Origin: Kocuria palustris
Lineage (GTDB): Bacteria; Actinomycetota; Actinomycetes; Actinomycetales; Micrococcaceae
NCBI RefSeq assembly: GCF_007666205.1
Contig: NZ_VDOR01000007.1
Span: 1-64,000 of the forward strand
Direction: 5' to 3'
DNA length: 64,000 nt
Part shown: positions 38,058-48,304 of the stretch, one piece after another
Layout: every line of letters starts with the position of its first letter
How positions within the stretch are numbered: position 1 is the stretch's first letter
Program-made: the position numbers and the translations under genes
The notes under the pieces: model-generated
The model's input: the letters and a program-made list of their open reading frames with translations, nothing else
Told to the model about the DNA's origin: nothing
The model's database searches: none

Positions 38058-39281
38058 CTACGGCGCAGGTGCGCCCGCGGGCCGGGTGGCCCGGGAGCCG
38101 TCGATGATCTCCTGGCGCAGGGTCCGGACCTCCTGCACGGTCTCGGGCCCCACCCGATCGGCCTGGTCGTGGTACTCCCCCAGTGCGACCCCGCCGTTGG
38201 CGAGGGTCCCCGTGTAGGGCCGGGCGTCGAGCTCGGCCCTGGCCGACTGCGCCATGACATCGGCGACCGCGGAGCCCAGGTCCTTCCGCACGGAGGTCAG
38301 CTGATGAGTGCGCTGCTCATCCGGCAGCACATCCCATCCGTCGATGTCGACCCACACGAACAGGGCGTCGTCGCGCTGGGCGACCGTCTCGGTCGTCCCC
38401 AGCCCGGCCCGCCCGGCCACGGGCATGATCACGTCGGCGCCCTCGTCGAGCTGCCGGCGGGTCAGCTCGGCGGCGGCCTCGGTGTCGGTGAAGTCGCCCA
38501 GGAACTCCCCGCGCCCCGTCCGGTGGTCCCAGCCGATCAGGGCGACGTCGTCGTCGTGGACGTCGTTCCAGTGCTCGATCCCGGCCGCGTACCCGTCGAG
38601 GAACTCGCGGACCTCGGGCAGATCCCTGCCGCCGTAGGCGCCCACCGTCCCGGTCTCCGAGACCGAGGCCGCGACGTAGCCGGCCAGGAAGCCGGGCTGC
38701 GTCGCGTCGAAGGCCAGCGTCCGGACGTTCGGCAGGTCGATCGAGGTGTCGTCCACGATGGCGAAGTCCTGCTCCGGGTGCTGCTCCGCGGCGCTCTCGA
38801 GCTGGGCGACGTTCGGCGAGCCCATGGCGACCACGAGGTCGCACCCGCCGGCCGGGTCCGCCATCTCCTCGAGCAGCCGCTGCGCCTCCCGCGGGGAGGT
38901 CGGCTCCTCGGTGCGCACCTCGATGCCCAGCGTGTCCCGCAGCGCGACCGTCGACTCGTAGACGTCCTGGTTGAAGCTGCGGTCGCGGAAGCCGCCGTCG
39001 GAGCCGAGCACGCAGCCGGTGAAGTCCTCGCTCGTGGCCCGGCCCCGGTCGCCGGGGCCCTCGGCCGCGCACGAGCCGAGCAGCAGGGCCGTCGACAGCG
39101 CCAGGCACAGCCCGCTCAGCGGCCGATGAGGCGGTCTCCCCTTCCGGTCGGCCGGATCGGGACGACGAGGGCCGGGTCGGTGCGGGCCGGATCGGTGCGG
39201 GCCGTCGGCATGGGGCTCCCCCCAGCCGTGCGACGGCGAGGGGTCGGCCCCGCGGCAGGGGGCGGGGGCGGGAACGGTCAT
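38058..39281 (-). CDS. BMP-family (nucleoside-binding) lipoprotein, copy 2
   Basis: This paralogue of the next gene downstream shares its plan: a lipoprotein cysteine in LLLGSC, CVLGSDGGFRDRSFNQDVYES, GCDLVVAMGSPNVAQLE, DFAIVDDTSID, PGFLAGYVAASVSETGTVGAYGG, GIEHWNDVHDDDV and GADVIMPVAGRAG. The start is unsure: ATG 39281 gives an unusual 45-residue Pro/His/Arg-rich stretch before the signal core, built from short GC repeats, so translation may begin further in. It is probably a nucleoside receptor. The two genes appear to have arisen by tandem duplication and have diverged substantially. Confidence 0.8.
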   Translation of the reverse strand: MTVPAPAPCRGADPSPSHGWGEPHADGPHRSGPHRPGPRRPDPADRKGRPPHRPLSGLCLALSTALLLGSCAAEGPGDRGRATSEDFTGCVLGSDGGFRDRSFNQDVYESTVALRDTLGIEVRTEEPTSPREAQRLLEEMADPAGGCDLVVAMGSPNVAQLESAAEQHPEQDFAIVDDTSIDLPNVRTLAFDATQPGFLAGYVAASVSETGTVGAYGGRDLPEVREFLDGYAAGIEHWNDVHDDDVALIGWDHRTGRGEFLGDFTDTEAAAELTRRQLDEGADVIMPVAGRAGLGTTETVAQRDDALFVWVDIDGWDVLPDEQRTHQLTSVRKDLGSAVADVMAQSARAELDARPYTGTLANGGVALGEYHDQADRVGPETVQEVRTLRQEIIDGSRATRPAGAPAP

Positions 39282-39400
39282 GGGCGGGGGACGCTCCTGG
39301 GCAGGTGCGGTCACGAGCCGTGGGGGGGTGCTCGTGCGCCGCAGCGGGGCTCATCGACTCCGGCGGGCCCGCTGCGCAGGACCGCCGGAGCGAGGGGACA

Positions 39401-40684
39401 TCAGCGGGACAGGCCGCCGGACTCCTTCACGTGGTGCATCACGGCGCGCAGGGCGGTGCTGGCCATGACCTGGACGCCGCACGAGACGGCCTCCTCGTCG
39501 GCGATGTAGTCGGCCTGGTGGAGGTCGTGGGTCTCGCCTCCGCGGGTGCGGGTCCCCAGGCGCATCATGGCCCCGGGGACCTCCTGGAGGTACCAGGCGA
39601 AGTCCTCGCCGCCCATGGACTGCTCGACGAGCACGACCGCGTCCTCCCCGAGCTCGGAGCGCGCGGCGTTCTCGATCATGGTGGTCTCGAGCTCGCCGTT
39701 GACCACCGGCGGCACGCCGCGGACGTGCTCGAGGTCGACGTGCACGCCGTACGGCGCGGCGACGTCGCCGACCACCTGGTCGAGCAGCTCGCCGGACCGG
39801 TGCCAGGCCTCGGCGTCGAGGCAGCGCATGGTCCCGGCCATGCTGCCCTCGGCGGGGATCGCGTTGGGGGCCGCGCCGGCGCTCATCTCGCCCCAGACCA
39901 CCTGGACGCCCGAGCGGACGTCGATGCGCCGGGACAGGATCGCCGGGACGTTGATCGCGATCTGGGCCATGGCGAAGACCAGGTCCTGCGTGAGGTGCGG
40001 GCGGGAGGTGTGCCCGCCGGAGCCCGACAGCCGCAGGCGCACCGTGTCGGAGGCGGAGGTGATCGCGCCGATCCGTGTGCCCACCTGGCCGACGTCGACC
40101 TTGGGCTCGCAGTGCAGCGCGAAGATGCGAGGCACGCCCTCCAGGACTCCCTGCTCGATCACGGTGAGGGCGCCGCCGGGCAGCTGCTCCTCGGCCGGCT
40201 GGAAGAGCACGCGGACCCGCCCGGCCAGCGGCGAGCTGCGGTTCAGATCCGCGAGCACCGTGGCCACGCCGAGCATCACGGTCGTGTGGATGTCGTGCCC
40301 GCACATGTGCGCGACCCCCGCGTTCTCGGAGGAGAACTCGAGCCCCGTGGCCTCCTGGATGGGCAGTGCGTCGATGTCGGCGCGCAGCGCGACGGCCAGC
40401 TCCCCGCTGCCGATGTCGACGTAGCACCCGGTGCTGCGCAGGCGGACCGGCTCCAGCCCGATGGCCTCGAGCTCCTCGATCAGCCGGTCGGTCGTGCGGT
40501 GCTCCCGGTAGGACAGCTCCGGATGGGTGTGCAGGTCGCGCCGGAACTCGATCAGATGCGGCAGGAAGCGGCGGACGAACGGGGCGATGGCCGGGGCCTG
40601 GCCGGCGTCGTCGGACCAGTGCCTCGGGGCCTGGACCGGGCTGCCCGACAGGATCGCGGTGGACTCGGGGGAGGATTCGGACAT
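39401..40684 (-). CDS. M20-family amidohydrolase (aminoacylase/IAA-amino acid hydrolase-like)
   Basis: The 427-residue enzyme belongs to the M20D group that removes acyl groups from amino acids or small amides with two metal ions. Motifs are RRDLHTHPELSYREH, ALRADIDALPI, HMCGHDIHTTVMLG with the metal cysteine and histidine, LFQPAEEQLPGGA with the catalytic glutamate, ALHCEP and the dimerisation-domain histidine in GHTSRP; MGGEDFAWYLQEVPGAMMRLG closes the active site. TATCCT ends 6 bases before ATG 40684. In this neighbourhood it often accompanies BMP and nucleoside salvage genes, but the substrate is unknown. Confidence 0.92.
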   Translation of the reverse strand: MSESSPESTAILSGSPVQAPRHWSDDAGQAPAIAPFVRRFLPHLIEFRRDLHTHPELSYREHRTTDRLIEELEAIGLEPVRLRSTGCYVDIGSGELAVALRADIDALPIQEATGLEFSSENAGVAHMCGHDIHTTVMLGVATVLADLNRSSPLAGRVRVLFQPAEEQLPGGALTVIEQGVLEGVPRIFALHCEPKVDVGQVGTRIGAITSASDTVRLRLSGSGGHTSRPHLTQDLVFAMAQIAINVPAILSRRIDVRSGVQVVWGEMSAGAAPNAIPAEGSMAGTMRCLDAEAWHRSGELLDQVVGDVAAPYGVHVDLEHVRGVPPVVNGELETTMIENAARSELGEDAVVLVEQSMGGEDFAWYLQEVPGAMMRLGTRTRGGETHDLHQADYIADEEAVSCGVQVMASTALRAVMHHVKESGGLSR

Positions 40685-40690
40685 TGCCTC

Positions 40691-40696
40691 AGGATA
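40691..40696 (-). promoter_or_regulatory. Leaderless-type -10 box of the amidohydrolase gene
   Basis: TATCCT on the minus strand ends 6 bases before ATG 40684. Confidence 0.55.
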
Positions 40697-40788
40697 CGGC
40701 GAGCCCGCGGGCCGCCCGACACCGGCGCGCGGCCCCGCGTCGCGCCGGGCCTCCGTCCTCCGACGTCGGGCCCGCCGGGTCTCAGGCG

Positions 40789-41898
40789 TCAGAGGACGTC
40801 CGTGTCCCCGGCCGCCTTGAGGGAGTTCACGGTCTCCTTGACGCGCTGGGCGTGCTCGCGCGTGGTGACCAGGAGGGCGTCCGGGGTGTCCACGACGACG
40901 ATGTCCTCCACGCCGATCAGCGCGACCACCCTGCCGGTGTCCGAGACCACGATGCCCGAGGAGCTGTCGACGAGCACCCGGGGGTTCTCGCCCAGCACGG
41001 CCACGTCGTCGGACTCGTCGGGGTGGTTCAGGCGCGACATCGCGGCGAAGTCCCCGACGTCGTCCCACGAGAAGGCCCCCGGGACCACGGCGACGTCGCC
41101 GGCGGCGGCGGCGGGCTCCGCGACGGCGTAGTCGATCGCGATCTTGGGCAGCTGCTCCCAGACCCGGGCCATGACCTGGTCCTGGCGCACCGTGCCCCAG
41201 GCGTCGGCGATCTGGGCCAGGCCGTCGTGCAGCTCCGGCTCGTTGGTCCTCAGATGCTCGATCATCAGCGCCGCCGGCGCCACGAACATGCCCGCGTTCC
41301 AGAGGTAGTCGCCGCCGGCCACGTAGGCGCGGGCGGTGTCCTCGTCCGGCTTCTCGACGAACTGCTCGACGTCGCGGGCGGACGGAGCGCCATCGACGGA
41401 CAGCGGGTCCGCGGCCTTGATGTAGCCGAAGCCCGTGGACGGCGATGTCGGGCGGATGCCGATGGTGACGACCTTGCCCGTGCGGGCGGTGAGCACGGCC
41501 TCGCGCACGGCGTCCTGGAAGACGTCGGCGGGCTCGATCACGTGATCGGCGGCGAAGGAGCCGACGACGGCCCCGGGATCGCGCCGCTCGATGAGCATGC
41601 AGGCCAGCCCGATCGCGGCGCCCGAATCGCGCGGCGAGGGCTCCAGGACCAGATCCTTGGCCGACAGCTCCGGCAGCTGCTGGCTCACCGCCCCGGCGTG
41701 GCTGCGCCCGGTCACGACCATGACCGGGCCGGCGCTCAGCGGCGCGAGCCGCTCGTAGGTCGCGCGCAGCAGCGAGGACCCCGAGCCGGTCAGGTCCAGC
41801 AGGAACTTGGGGGCGTCGGCCCTCGACAGGGGCCACAGACGGGACCCCACGCCGCCGGCGGGGATGAAGGGGTGGAAATGCTCAAGAGGTTCCGTCAC
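40789..41898 (-). CDS. manC: Mannose-1-phosphate guanylyltransferase
   Basis: The enzyme makes GDP-mannose from mannose 1-phosphate and GTP, feeding mannosylated lipids and glycans of the actinobacterial envelope. The 369-residue product has the nucleotidyltransferase signature PAGGVGSRLWPLSR at the start, then PKFLLDL, FAADHVIE, GFGYIKA, VEKPD and YLWNAGMFV, and a left-handed beta-helix-like end with VLGENPRVLVDSSSG. The isomerase half of bifunctional enzymes is absent. It begins with GTG 41898, supported by TATCCT 6 bases upstream, and diverges from sdhC. Confidence 0.93.
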   Translation of the reverse strand: MTEPLEHFHPFIPAGGVGSRLWPLSRADAPKFLLDLTGSGSSLLRATYERLAPLSAGPVMVVTGRSHAGAVSQQLPELSAKDLVLEPSPRDSGAAIGLACMLIERRDPGAVVGSFAADHVIEPADVFQDAVREAVLTARTGKVVTIGIRPTSPSTGFGYIKAADPLSVDGAPSARDVEQFVEKPDEDTARAYVAGGDYLWNAGMFVAPAALMIEHLRTNEPELHDGLAQIADAWGTVRQDQVMARVWEQLPKIAIDYAVAEPAAAAGDVAVVPGAFSWDDVGDFAAMSRLNHPDESDDVAVLGENPRVLVDSSSGIVVSDTGRVVALIGVEDIVVVDTPDALLVTTREHAQRVKETVNSLKAAGDTDVL

Positions 41899-41904
41899 CC
41901 CGGC

Positions 41905-41910
41905 AGGATA
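41905..41910 (-). promoter_or_regulatory. Leaderless-type -10 box of manC
   Basis: TATCCT on the minus strand ends 6 bases before GTG 41898. Confidence 0.55.
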
Positions 41911-42067
41911 TCGCCCGCGGGCCCCCGCCGGGCTCAGCGCCGCTCGTCGGCGGCGTCGGAGGCCCGGACGGCAGCGGCGGCCTCGGGCCGCCGCGCACCC
42001 CGCGGGACCGGGCGCGGGAGGGCGGACACCTCGTCACCAAGTGGAGTCCGCGGAGCCGTCCGACTGA

Positions 42068-42073
42068 TAGCAT
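42068..42073 (+). promoter_or_regulatory. Probable -10 box of the sdh operon
   Basis: TAGCAT, extended to GATAGCAT, lies in the 300-base gap before sdhC. Transcription from about 42080 would give a leader of roughly 120 bases. The gap from 41911 to 42067 shows no gene. Confidence 0.45.
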
Positions 42074-42107
42074 GACCTCCGAATTCGCTGACAATTCAAT
42101 GCAACCG

Positions 42108-42193
42108 GCCTCAGACGCTCGACCGTCGATGCGCGGCTGCGCCCGTCGACAGGTCTGCCGGGCGGCCCGTCTGAGGCGATACAGGGAGGTATC
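42108..42193 (+). promoter_or_regulatory. Folded leader of the sdhCDAB operon
   Basis: GCCTCAGACG (42108-42117) pairs perfectly with CGTCTGAGGC (42168-42177), closing a 50-base inner region that can form further hairpins (for example TCGAC/GTCGA with GCGC-GGCT-GCGC inside). It is directly followed by GATAC-AGGGAG-GTATC (42178-42193), which places the sdhC ribosome site in a hairpin loop and lower stem. The start codon follows 5 bases later at 42199. The layout suggests a cis-acting RNA; the signal it responds to is unknown. Confidence 0.5.
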
Positions 42194-42198
42194 ACATC

Positions 42199-42618
42199 GT
42201 GACGACGACAGCACCCGCGGTCCGGACTCGTCCGGACTCCGCCGGGAAGATCGGCTCGGGAACCCTCTACCGCGGCGGGTTCGGCATGTGGTCGTGGGTG
42301 GCCCACCGCATCAGCGGCGTGGGGATCTTCTTCTTCCTGCTGGTCCATGTCCTGGACACGGCCATGGTCCGCGTGGACCCCGAGGCCTACAACGCCGTGA
42401 TGGCGACCTACAAGAACCCGATCATGGGCATCGGCGAGATGGGTCTGGTCGCGGGCATCGTCTACCACGCCTTCAACGGCGTGCGCATCATCCTCATCGA
42501 CTTCTGGTCGAACGGCGCGAAGCACCAGAAGAAGCTCTTCTGGGCAGTGCTCATCGCCTGGCTCGTCGTGATGGTGCCGTTCGTCATCGTCCACGTGTCC
42601 AACATGTTCTTCCACTGA
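42199..42618 (+). CDS. sdhC: Succinate dehydrogenase cytochrome b556 subunit
   Basis: This 139-residue membrane subunit anchors the dehydrogenase and carries haem b and part of the quinone site. It has three membrane helices, the SdhC signature WVAHRISGVGIFFFLLVHVLDT with arginine, serine and a haem-ligand histidine, and a second histidine in GIVYHAFNGVRII. The GTG start is preceded by GGGAGG located in a hairpin. It opens the sdhCDAB operon, 20 bases before sdhD. Confidence 0.93.
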   Translation: MTTTAPAVRTRPDSAGKIGSGTLYRGGFGMWSWVAHRISGVGIFFFLLVHVLDTAMVRVDPEAYNAVMATYKNPIMGIGEMGLVAGIVYHAFNGVRIILIDFWSNGAKHQKKLFWAVLIAWLVVMVPFVIVHVSNMFFH

Positions 42619-42638
42619 TCGCGAGGGGATCCACACAC

Positions 42639-43127
42639 ATGAGCACTCCGCTGAAGTCCAAGATCGCCGTCCCTCGCAGCCACGACCACGAGGTCGCCGG
42701 CGTCAAGTACAACCGGGCCTCCTCCGGGCGCAGCAAGTTCGAGATGCTGGCGTGGCTCTACATGCGCATCTCCGGCGTCGTCCTGCTGATCCTGGTGTTC
42801 GGCCACCTCTTCGCCAACCTGATCGCCCCCGAGAACGGCGTCCACGCGATCGACTTCGGGTTCGTCGGCGGCAAGTGGGCCAATCCGTTCTGGCAGGTCT
42901 GGGACCTGCTCCTGCTGTGGCTGGCCCTGCTGCACGGCGGCAACGGCATGCGCACGATCATCGACGACTACGCCGAGCGCAGCAGCCTGCGCTTCTGGCT
43001 CAAGATCGCCCTGTTCGTGGCCGTCGGGTTCACCATCCTGCTGGGCACCCTGGTGATCTTCACCTTCGAGCCCTGCCCCGCCGGCGCCGATCCCGAGCTG
43101 CTCGCCAGCTTCTGCACCGCGAACTGA
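42639..43127 (+). CDS. sdhD: Succinate dehydrogenase membrane anchor subunit
   Basis: The 162-residue anchor has a hydrophilic N-terminus of about 40 residues, then three membrane helices. YMRISGVVLLILVFGHLFANLI and LLLWLALLHGGNGMRTIIDDY supply likely haem and quinone residues (His in FGHLF and LLHGG). The C-terminal CPAGADPELLASFC segment is probably outside the helices. GAGGGG precedes ATG 42639. It pairs with SdhC as the two-subunit anchor typical of actinobacteria. Confidence 0.92.
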   Translation: MSTPLKSKIAVPRSHDHEVAGVKYNRASSGRSKFEMLAWLYMRISGVVLLILVFGHLFANLIAPENGVHAIDFGFVGGKWANPFWQVWDLLLLWLALLHGGNGMRTIIDDYAERSSLRFWLKIALFVAVGFTILLGTLVIFTFEPCPAGADPELLASFCTAN

Positions 43128-43134
43128 CTGCCGG

Positions 43135-43184
43135 GCCGCGGAAGGCCCCGCCGACGACGGAGTCCGGCGCAGACCTTCCGCGGC
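43135..43184 (+). promoter_or_regulatory. Hairpin between sdhD and sdhA
   Basis: GCCGCGGAAGG (43135-43145) and CCTTCCGCGGC (43174-43184) pair perfectly over 11 bases, with an inner GCCG/CGGC stem. It sits in the 102-base gap between the anchor and catalytic subunit genes, and could be a partial terminator or an RNA processing/stability element setting their ratio. Confidence 0.5.
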
Positions 43185-43229
43185 GCAGTGCTGTTCGACC
43201 TAGAACTCCCTAGAGAAAGAACATCTGGA

Positions 43230-44981
43230 ATGCAGGTTCACAAGTACGACGTCGTGATCGTCGGCGCGGGCGGCGCGGGAATGCGCGCGGCCCTCGAGGC
43301 CGGCCAGCGCGCACGCACCGCGGTCCTCACCAAGATCTACCCGACCCGCTCCCACACCGGCGCGGCGCAGGGCGGCATGTGCGCCGCCCTGGCCAACGTC
43401 GAGGAGGACAACTGGGAGTGGCACACCTTCGACACCATCAAGGGCGGCGACTACCTGGTCGACCAGGACGCCGCCGAGGTCATGGCCAAGGAGGCCATCG
43501 AGGCCGTGCTGGACCTCGAGAAGATGGGCCTGCCGTTCAACCGCACGCCCGAGGGCAAGATCGACCAGCGCCGCTTCGGCGGGCACACGCGCGACCACGG
43601 CAAGAACCCGGTCCGACGCGCCTGCTACGCCGCCGACCGCACCGGCCACATGATCCTGCAGACCCTGTACCAGGCCTGCATCAAGCACAACATCGAGTTC
43701 TACAACGAGTTCTACGTGCTCGACCTGATCATGGTGGACACCCCCGAGGGCCGTCGCCCCGCGGGCGTCGTCGCCTACGAGCTGGCCACGGGCGAGCTGC
43801 ACGTCTTCCAGTCCAAGTCGGTCGTGTTCGCCTCCGGCGGCGCCGGCAAGGTCTTCAAGACCACCTCCAACGCGCACACCCTGACGGGCGACGGCATGGC
43901 CATCGCGTTCCGCAGCGGCCTGCCCCTGGAGGACATGGAGTTCGTCCAGTTCCACCCCACGGGCCTGGCCGGGCTGGGCATCCTCGTCTCCGAGGCCGCC
44001 CGCGGCGAAGGCGGCATCCTGCGCAACTCGGACGGCGAGCGCTTCATGGAGCGCTACGCCCCCACGATCAAGGACCTCGCCCCCCGCGACATCGTGGCCC
44101 GCTCGATGGCCAACGAGGTCCGCGAGGGCCGCGGCTGCGGCCCCGAGAAGGACTACGTCCTGCTGGACCTGACCCACCTGGAGCCCTCGCACATCGACGA
44201 GAAGCTCCCGGACATCACCGAGTTCGCGCGCACCTACCTGGGCGTCGAGCCCTACACCGAGCCGATCCCCGTGTTCCCCACCGCGCACTACTGCATGGGC
44301 GGGATCCCCACGGACATCAAGGGCGAGGTCTTCGAGGACTCCGAGAAGACCATCCCGGGGCTCTACGCCGCCGGCGAGGTCGCCTGCGTGTCCGTCCACG
44401 GCTCCAACCGCCTGGGCACCAACTCGCTGCTGGACATCAACGTGTTCGGCAAGCGCTCGGGCATCAACGCCGCCGAGTACGCGCAGCGCTCCGAGTTCCT
44501 GCCGATCCCCGACGACGCCGTCGAGCGCACCCAGGCGCTGCTGGACAACGCCCGCTCGGACCACGGCGAGGAGAAGGTCGGCGCGATCCGCAAGGACCTG
44601 CAGGAGACCATGGACACCAACATGCAGGTGTTCCGCACCCACGATTCGATCTGGCAGGCGCTGCAGGACATCAGCGCCCTGGAGGAGCGCTACTCGCGCA
44701 TCTCCATCCAGGATCGCGGCAAGCGCTACAACCTGGACCTGCTCGAGGCCGTCGAGCTGGGCTTCCTGCTCCAGCTGGCCAAGGTCATGTCCGTCGCGGC
44801 CCTGCACCGCGAGGAGTCCCGCGGCGGCCACGCCCGCGAGGACTTCCCCCAGCGCGATGACGAGAACTTCATGGTCCACTCGATGGTCTACGACGACCCG
44901 TCGTCGGACACCGCCGGGATCCGCCAGGAGACCAAGCCCGTCATCTTCACCCGTTACGAGCCGATGGAGCGTAAGTACTGA
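43230..44981 (+). CDS. sdhA: Succinate dehydrogenase flavoprotein subunit
   Basis: SdhA oxidises succinate to fumarate with covalently bound FAD. The 584-residue product has the dinucleotide motif [17 protein letters not shown], the FAD-attachment histidine H42 in [21 protein letters not shown], the active-site arginine region [21 protein letters not shown] and [22 protein letters not shown]. Length and motifs are normal. ATG 43230 is chosen over an upstream in-frame start because family homology begins there and AGAGAAAG lies before it. Its TGA overlaps the ATG of sdhB by one base. Confidence 0.98.
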   Translation: MQVHKYDVVIVGAGGAGMRAALEAGQRARTAVLTKIYPTRSHTGAAQGGMCAALANVEEDNWEWHTFDTIKGGDYLVDQDAAEVMAKEAIEAVLDLEKMGLPFNRTPEGKIDQRRFGGHTRDHGKNPVRRACYAADRTGHMILQTLYQACIKHNIEFYNEFYVLDLIMVDTPEGRRPAGVVAYELATGELHVFQSKSVVFASGGAGKVFKTTSNAHTLTGDGMAIAFRSGLPLEDMEFVQFHPTGLAGLGILVSEAARGEGGILRNSDGERFMERYAPTIKDLAPRDIVARSMANEVREGRGCGPEKDYVLLDLTHLEPSHIDEKLPDITEFARTYLGVEPYTEPIPVFPTAHYCMGGIPTDIKGEVFEDSEKTIPGLYAAGEVACVSVHGSNRLGTNSLLDINVFGKRSGINAAEYAQRSEFLPIPDDAVERTQALLDNARSDHGEEKVGAIRKDLQETMDTNMQVFRTHDSIWQALQDISALEERYSRISIQDRGKRYNLDLLEAVELGFLLQLAKVMSVAALHREESRGGHAREDFPQRDDENFMVHSMVYDDPSSDTAGIRQETKPVIFTRYEPMERKY

Positions 44982-45745
44982 TGTCGACCGCCGCAGCTGA
45001 GAAGACCGAGGAGAGCACCCAGTCGGAGGCCGTTCCGTCCTTCGACGTCACGGTGCGCGTCCGTCGCTACGACCCCGAGTTCTCGTCCGAGGTGACCTGG
45101 GACGAGTTCCAGCTCACCATGTACGGCACCGACCGCGTGCTGGACTGCCTCCACAAGATCAAGTGGGAGCTCGACGGCTCGCTGTCCTTCCGCCGCTCGT
45201 GCGCGCACGGCGTGTGCGGCTCGGATGCCATGCGCATCAACGGCCGGAACCGCCTGGCCTGCAAGGTGCTGCTCAAGGACCTGGACCTGTCCAAGCCGCT
45301 GACGGTCGAGCCGATCAAGGGCCTGCCCTGCGAGAAGGACCTGATCGTCGACATGGAGCCGTTCTTCCAGTCGTACCGCGAGGTCATGCCGTTCCTCGTC
45401 AACGAGGACAACGAGCCCGAGTACGAGCGCTACCAGTCCCCCGAGGACCGCGCCCGCTTCGACGACACCACCAAGTGCATCCTGTGCGCCGCGTGCACGT
45501 CGTCGTGCCCGGTGTTCTGGACCGACGGCCAGTACTTCGGCCCCGCCGCGATCGTGAACGCGCACCGCTTCATCTTCGACTCGCGCGATCAGGCCGGCGA
45601 CATGCGCCTGGAGATCCTCAACGACAAGGAGGGCGTGTGGCGCTGCCGCACGACCTTCAACTGCACCGAGTCCTGCCCCCGCGGCATCCAGATCACCAAG
45701 GCCATCGCCGAGGTCAAGCAGGCGGCGCTGTCCACCTCGATGTGA
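44981..45745 (+). CDS. sdhB: Succinate dehydrogenase iron-sulphur subunit
   Basis: SdhB carries electrons from FAD to quinone through three iron-sulphur clusters. The 254-residue product has the 2Fe-2S ligands in RRSCAHGVCGSDAM and RLACKV, the 4Fe-4S set CILCAACTSSCP and the 3Fe-4S ligands ending in CTESCPRGI. The N-terminal 25 residues are an acidic extension. It is translationally coupled to sdhA through a TGATG junction and is followed by the operon terminator. Confidence 0.98.
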   Translation: MSTAAAEKTEESTQSEAVPSFDVTVRVRRYDPEFSSEVTWDEFQLTMYGTDRVLDCLHKIKWELDGSLSFRRSCAHGVCGSDAMRINGRNRLACKVLLKDLDLSKPLTVEPIKGLPCEKDLIVDMEPFFQSYREVMPFLVNEDNEPEYERYQSPEDRARFDDTTKCILCAACTSSCPVFWTDGQYFGPAAIVNAHRFIFDSRDQAGDMRLEILNDKEGVWRCRTTFNCTESCPRGIQITKAIAEVKQAALSTSM

Positions 45746-45796
45746 TCCCCGAAGGCATCGCGGACGGGCCTCCCCAGGCCCGCACCGCAGCCCACT

Positions 45797-45837
45797 CAGG
45801 AGCCCCGCCGGTCGTCCGCCGACCGACGGGGCTCCTG
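45797..45837 (+). terminator. Terminator of the sdh operon
   Basis: Eighteen-base arms (45797-45814 and 45820-45837) pair with one mismatch around a 5-base loop, 51 bases after sdhB. Confidence 0.8.
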
Positions 45838-45942
45838 TCGTCCGCGCATGCCCCCGCGGCGCCGCCCGCCCGCTGAGGTCGGTGGAGGCCTCCGCGACCG
45901 CCCCGCACCCGCCGTCGCGGTCCGTCGCGATCCGGGCGGAGC

Positions 45943-47115
45943 TCAGATCAGGCGCCGCTCCCGGGTGCGGACCTCGTCCAGGGTCGACACGGCCACGGCG
46001 GTGACGGCCCGGGACTCCCCCGCCGGCTGCGGGTGGCCGCCGTGGGTGTCGGCCTGCACCAGCGCGCCGAAGGCAGCCGAGACCAGGATGATCTGGCTGA
46101 AGAAGTAGAACCACAGCAGGACGCCGACCGTGATCGCGATCGAGAGCAGGTACGGGCTCGAGGTCATGGCCTGGATGACGACGCCGCCGATCTCCCGCAG
46201 CAGGTAGTTGCCGCTCGCGCCCAGGATGAGCATGCAGGTCATCGCCCACGCCGAGGGCTTGAGCTGGGCGACCACGCGGTACATGAGGAAGAGCATCAGC
46301 GCATCGGCGCCGACCCCCACGGCCGTGGCCGCCCCGAAGGCGACGTCGCCGTCCATGAACCGCACGAGCGGGCTCAGCAGGGGGACTTGGCCCACCTGGT
46401 CCTCGAGCAGGCGCAGGGCTCCCGCCGCCTCCGCGTTGAGCACGAGCGAGGTCGTCAGGACCGCCACCAGCACGAGCAGGCCCAGGACGTCCCGGGGGAC
46501 GGCCGCGGCCGGCGCCCCGCGCGAGGGCGGGACCTCGAACATGCGGCGGCTCGACAGCCGCAGCCCGGCGGCCCAGCGCCACGCCGTGAAGCCCAGCACG
46601 GCCGCGCCGATGATCCACGTGATGGTGAACGGCTGGGTCGACTCGAGCATCGACACGGGCAGCAGGCCGCCGTCGCCGGTGTTGAGCAGACCCGGCACGG
46701 TCTGGTCCACGGCGTCGACGGCGAGGTCCCGGAACTCGGAGTCCGAGCCGAGCCACCTGCCCATGACCGCGAATCCGATCACGAGCACGGCCACCGAGGC
46801 GAAGAGCATGTTGTACGACAGCCCGGCGGCCATCAGCGGGCCGCCGTGGAAGAGATAGTGCATGATCAGCCGCCCCGGCAGGAACGTCCACATCGAGGCC
46901 AGCAGCCACCCCAGGACGCTGCCCAGCATCGCCAGCGGACCGGCGCCCTCGCGCCGCCTCAGGCGCAGGATCGAGCGCTGGCGCTTGGCCTCGCGGCGCA
47001 GGCCGTCGCGGTCGACCGCGGAGGGCGGGACCGCCGGCGGCTCCAGGACGTACGACGCCGCTCCTGCCTGAGTGCGATGGCTGCCGGGGCGCTCGTGGTC
47101 GAGCCGGGTGGACAT
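45943..47115 (-). CDS. YihY/BrkB-family membrane protein
   Basis: The 390-residue protein has a charged N-terminal 70 residues, then six membrane segments. The family pattern shows in LFHGGPLMAAGLSYNMLFASVAVLVIGF, then WAAGLRLSSRRMFEVP and the end segment GVLLWFYFFSQIILVSAAFGALVQ. Proteins of this family were once called ribonuclease BN by mistake; their role is unclear, with export or envelope functions proposed. It begins 7 bases after trpS and is probably cotranscribed with it, an arrangement also common in related actinobacteria. Confidence 0.9.
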   Translation of the reverse strand: MSTRLDHERPGSHRTQAGAASYVLEPPAVPPSAVDRDGLRREAKRQRSILRLRRREGAGPLAMLGSVLGWLLASMWTFLPGRLIMHYLFHGGPLMAAGLSYNMLFASVAVLVIGFAVMGRWLGSDSEFRDLAVDAVDQTVPGLLNTGDGGLLPVSMLESTQPFTITWIIGAAVLGFTAWRWAAGLRLSSRRMFEVPPSRGAPAAAVPRDVLGLLVLVAVLTTSLVLNAEAAGALRLLEDQVGQVPLLSPLVRFMDGDVAFGAATAVGVGADALMLFLMYRVVAQLKPSAWAMTCMLILGASGNYLLREIGGVVIQAMTSSPYLLSIAITVGVLLWFYFFSQIILVSAAFGALVQADTHGGHPQPAGESRAVTAVAVSTLDEVRTRERRLI

Positions 47116-47122
47116 GGCCGGT

Positions 47123-48304
<1,182 letters not shown>

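Noticed and set aside
39120-39230. Short GC repeats as a regulatory repeat array
   Set aside because: Units such as GGATCGG and GTGCGGGCC recur a few times but fall in the doubtful N-terminal coding part of the BMP copy 2 gene and are irregular.
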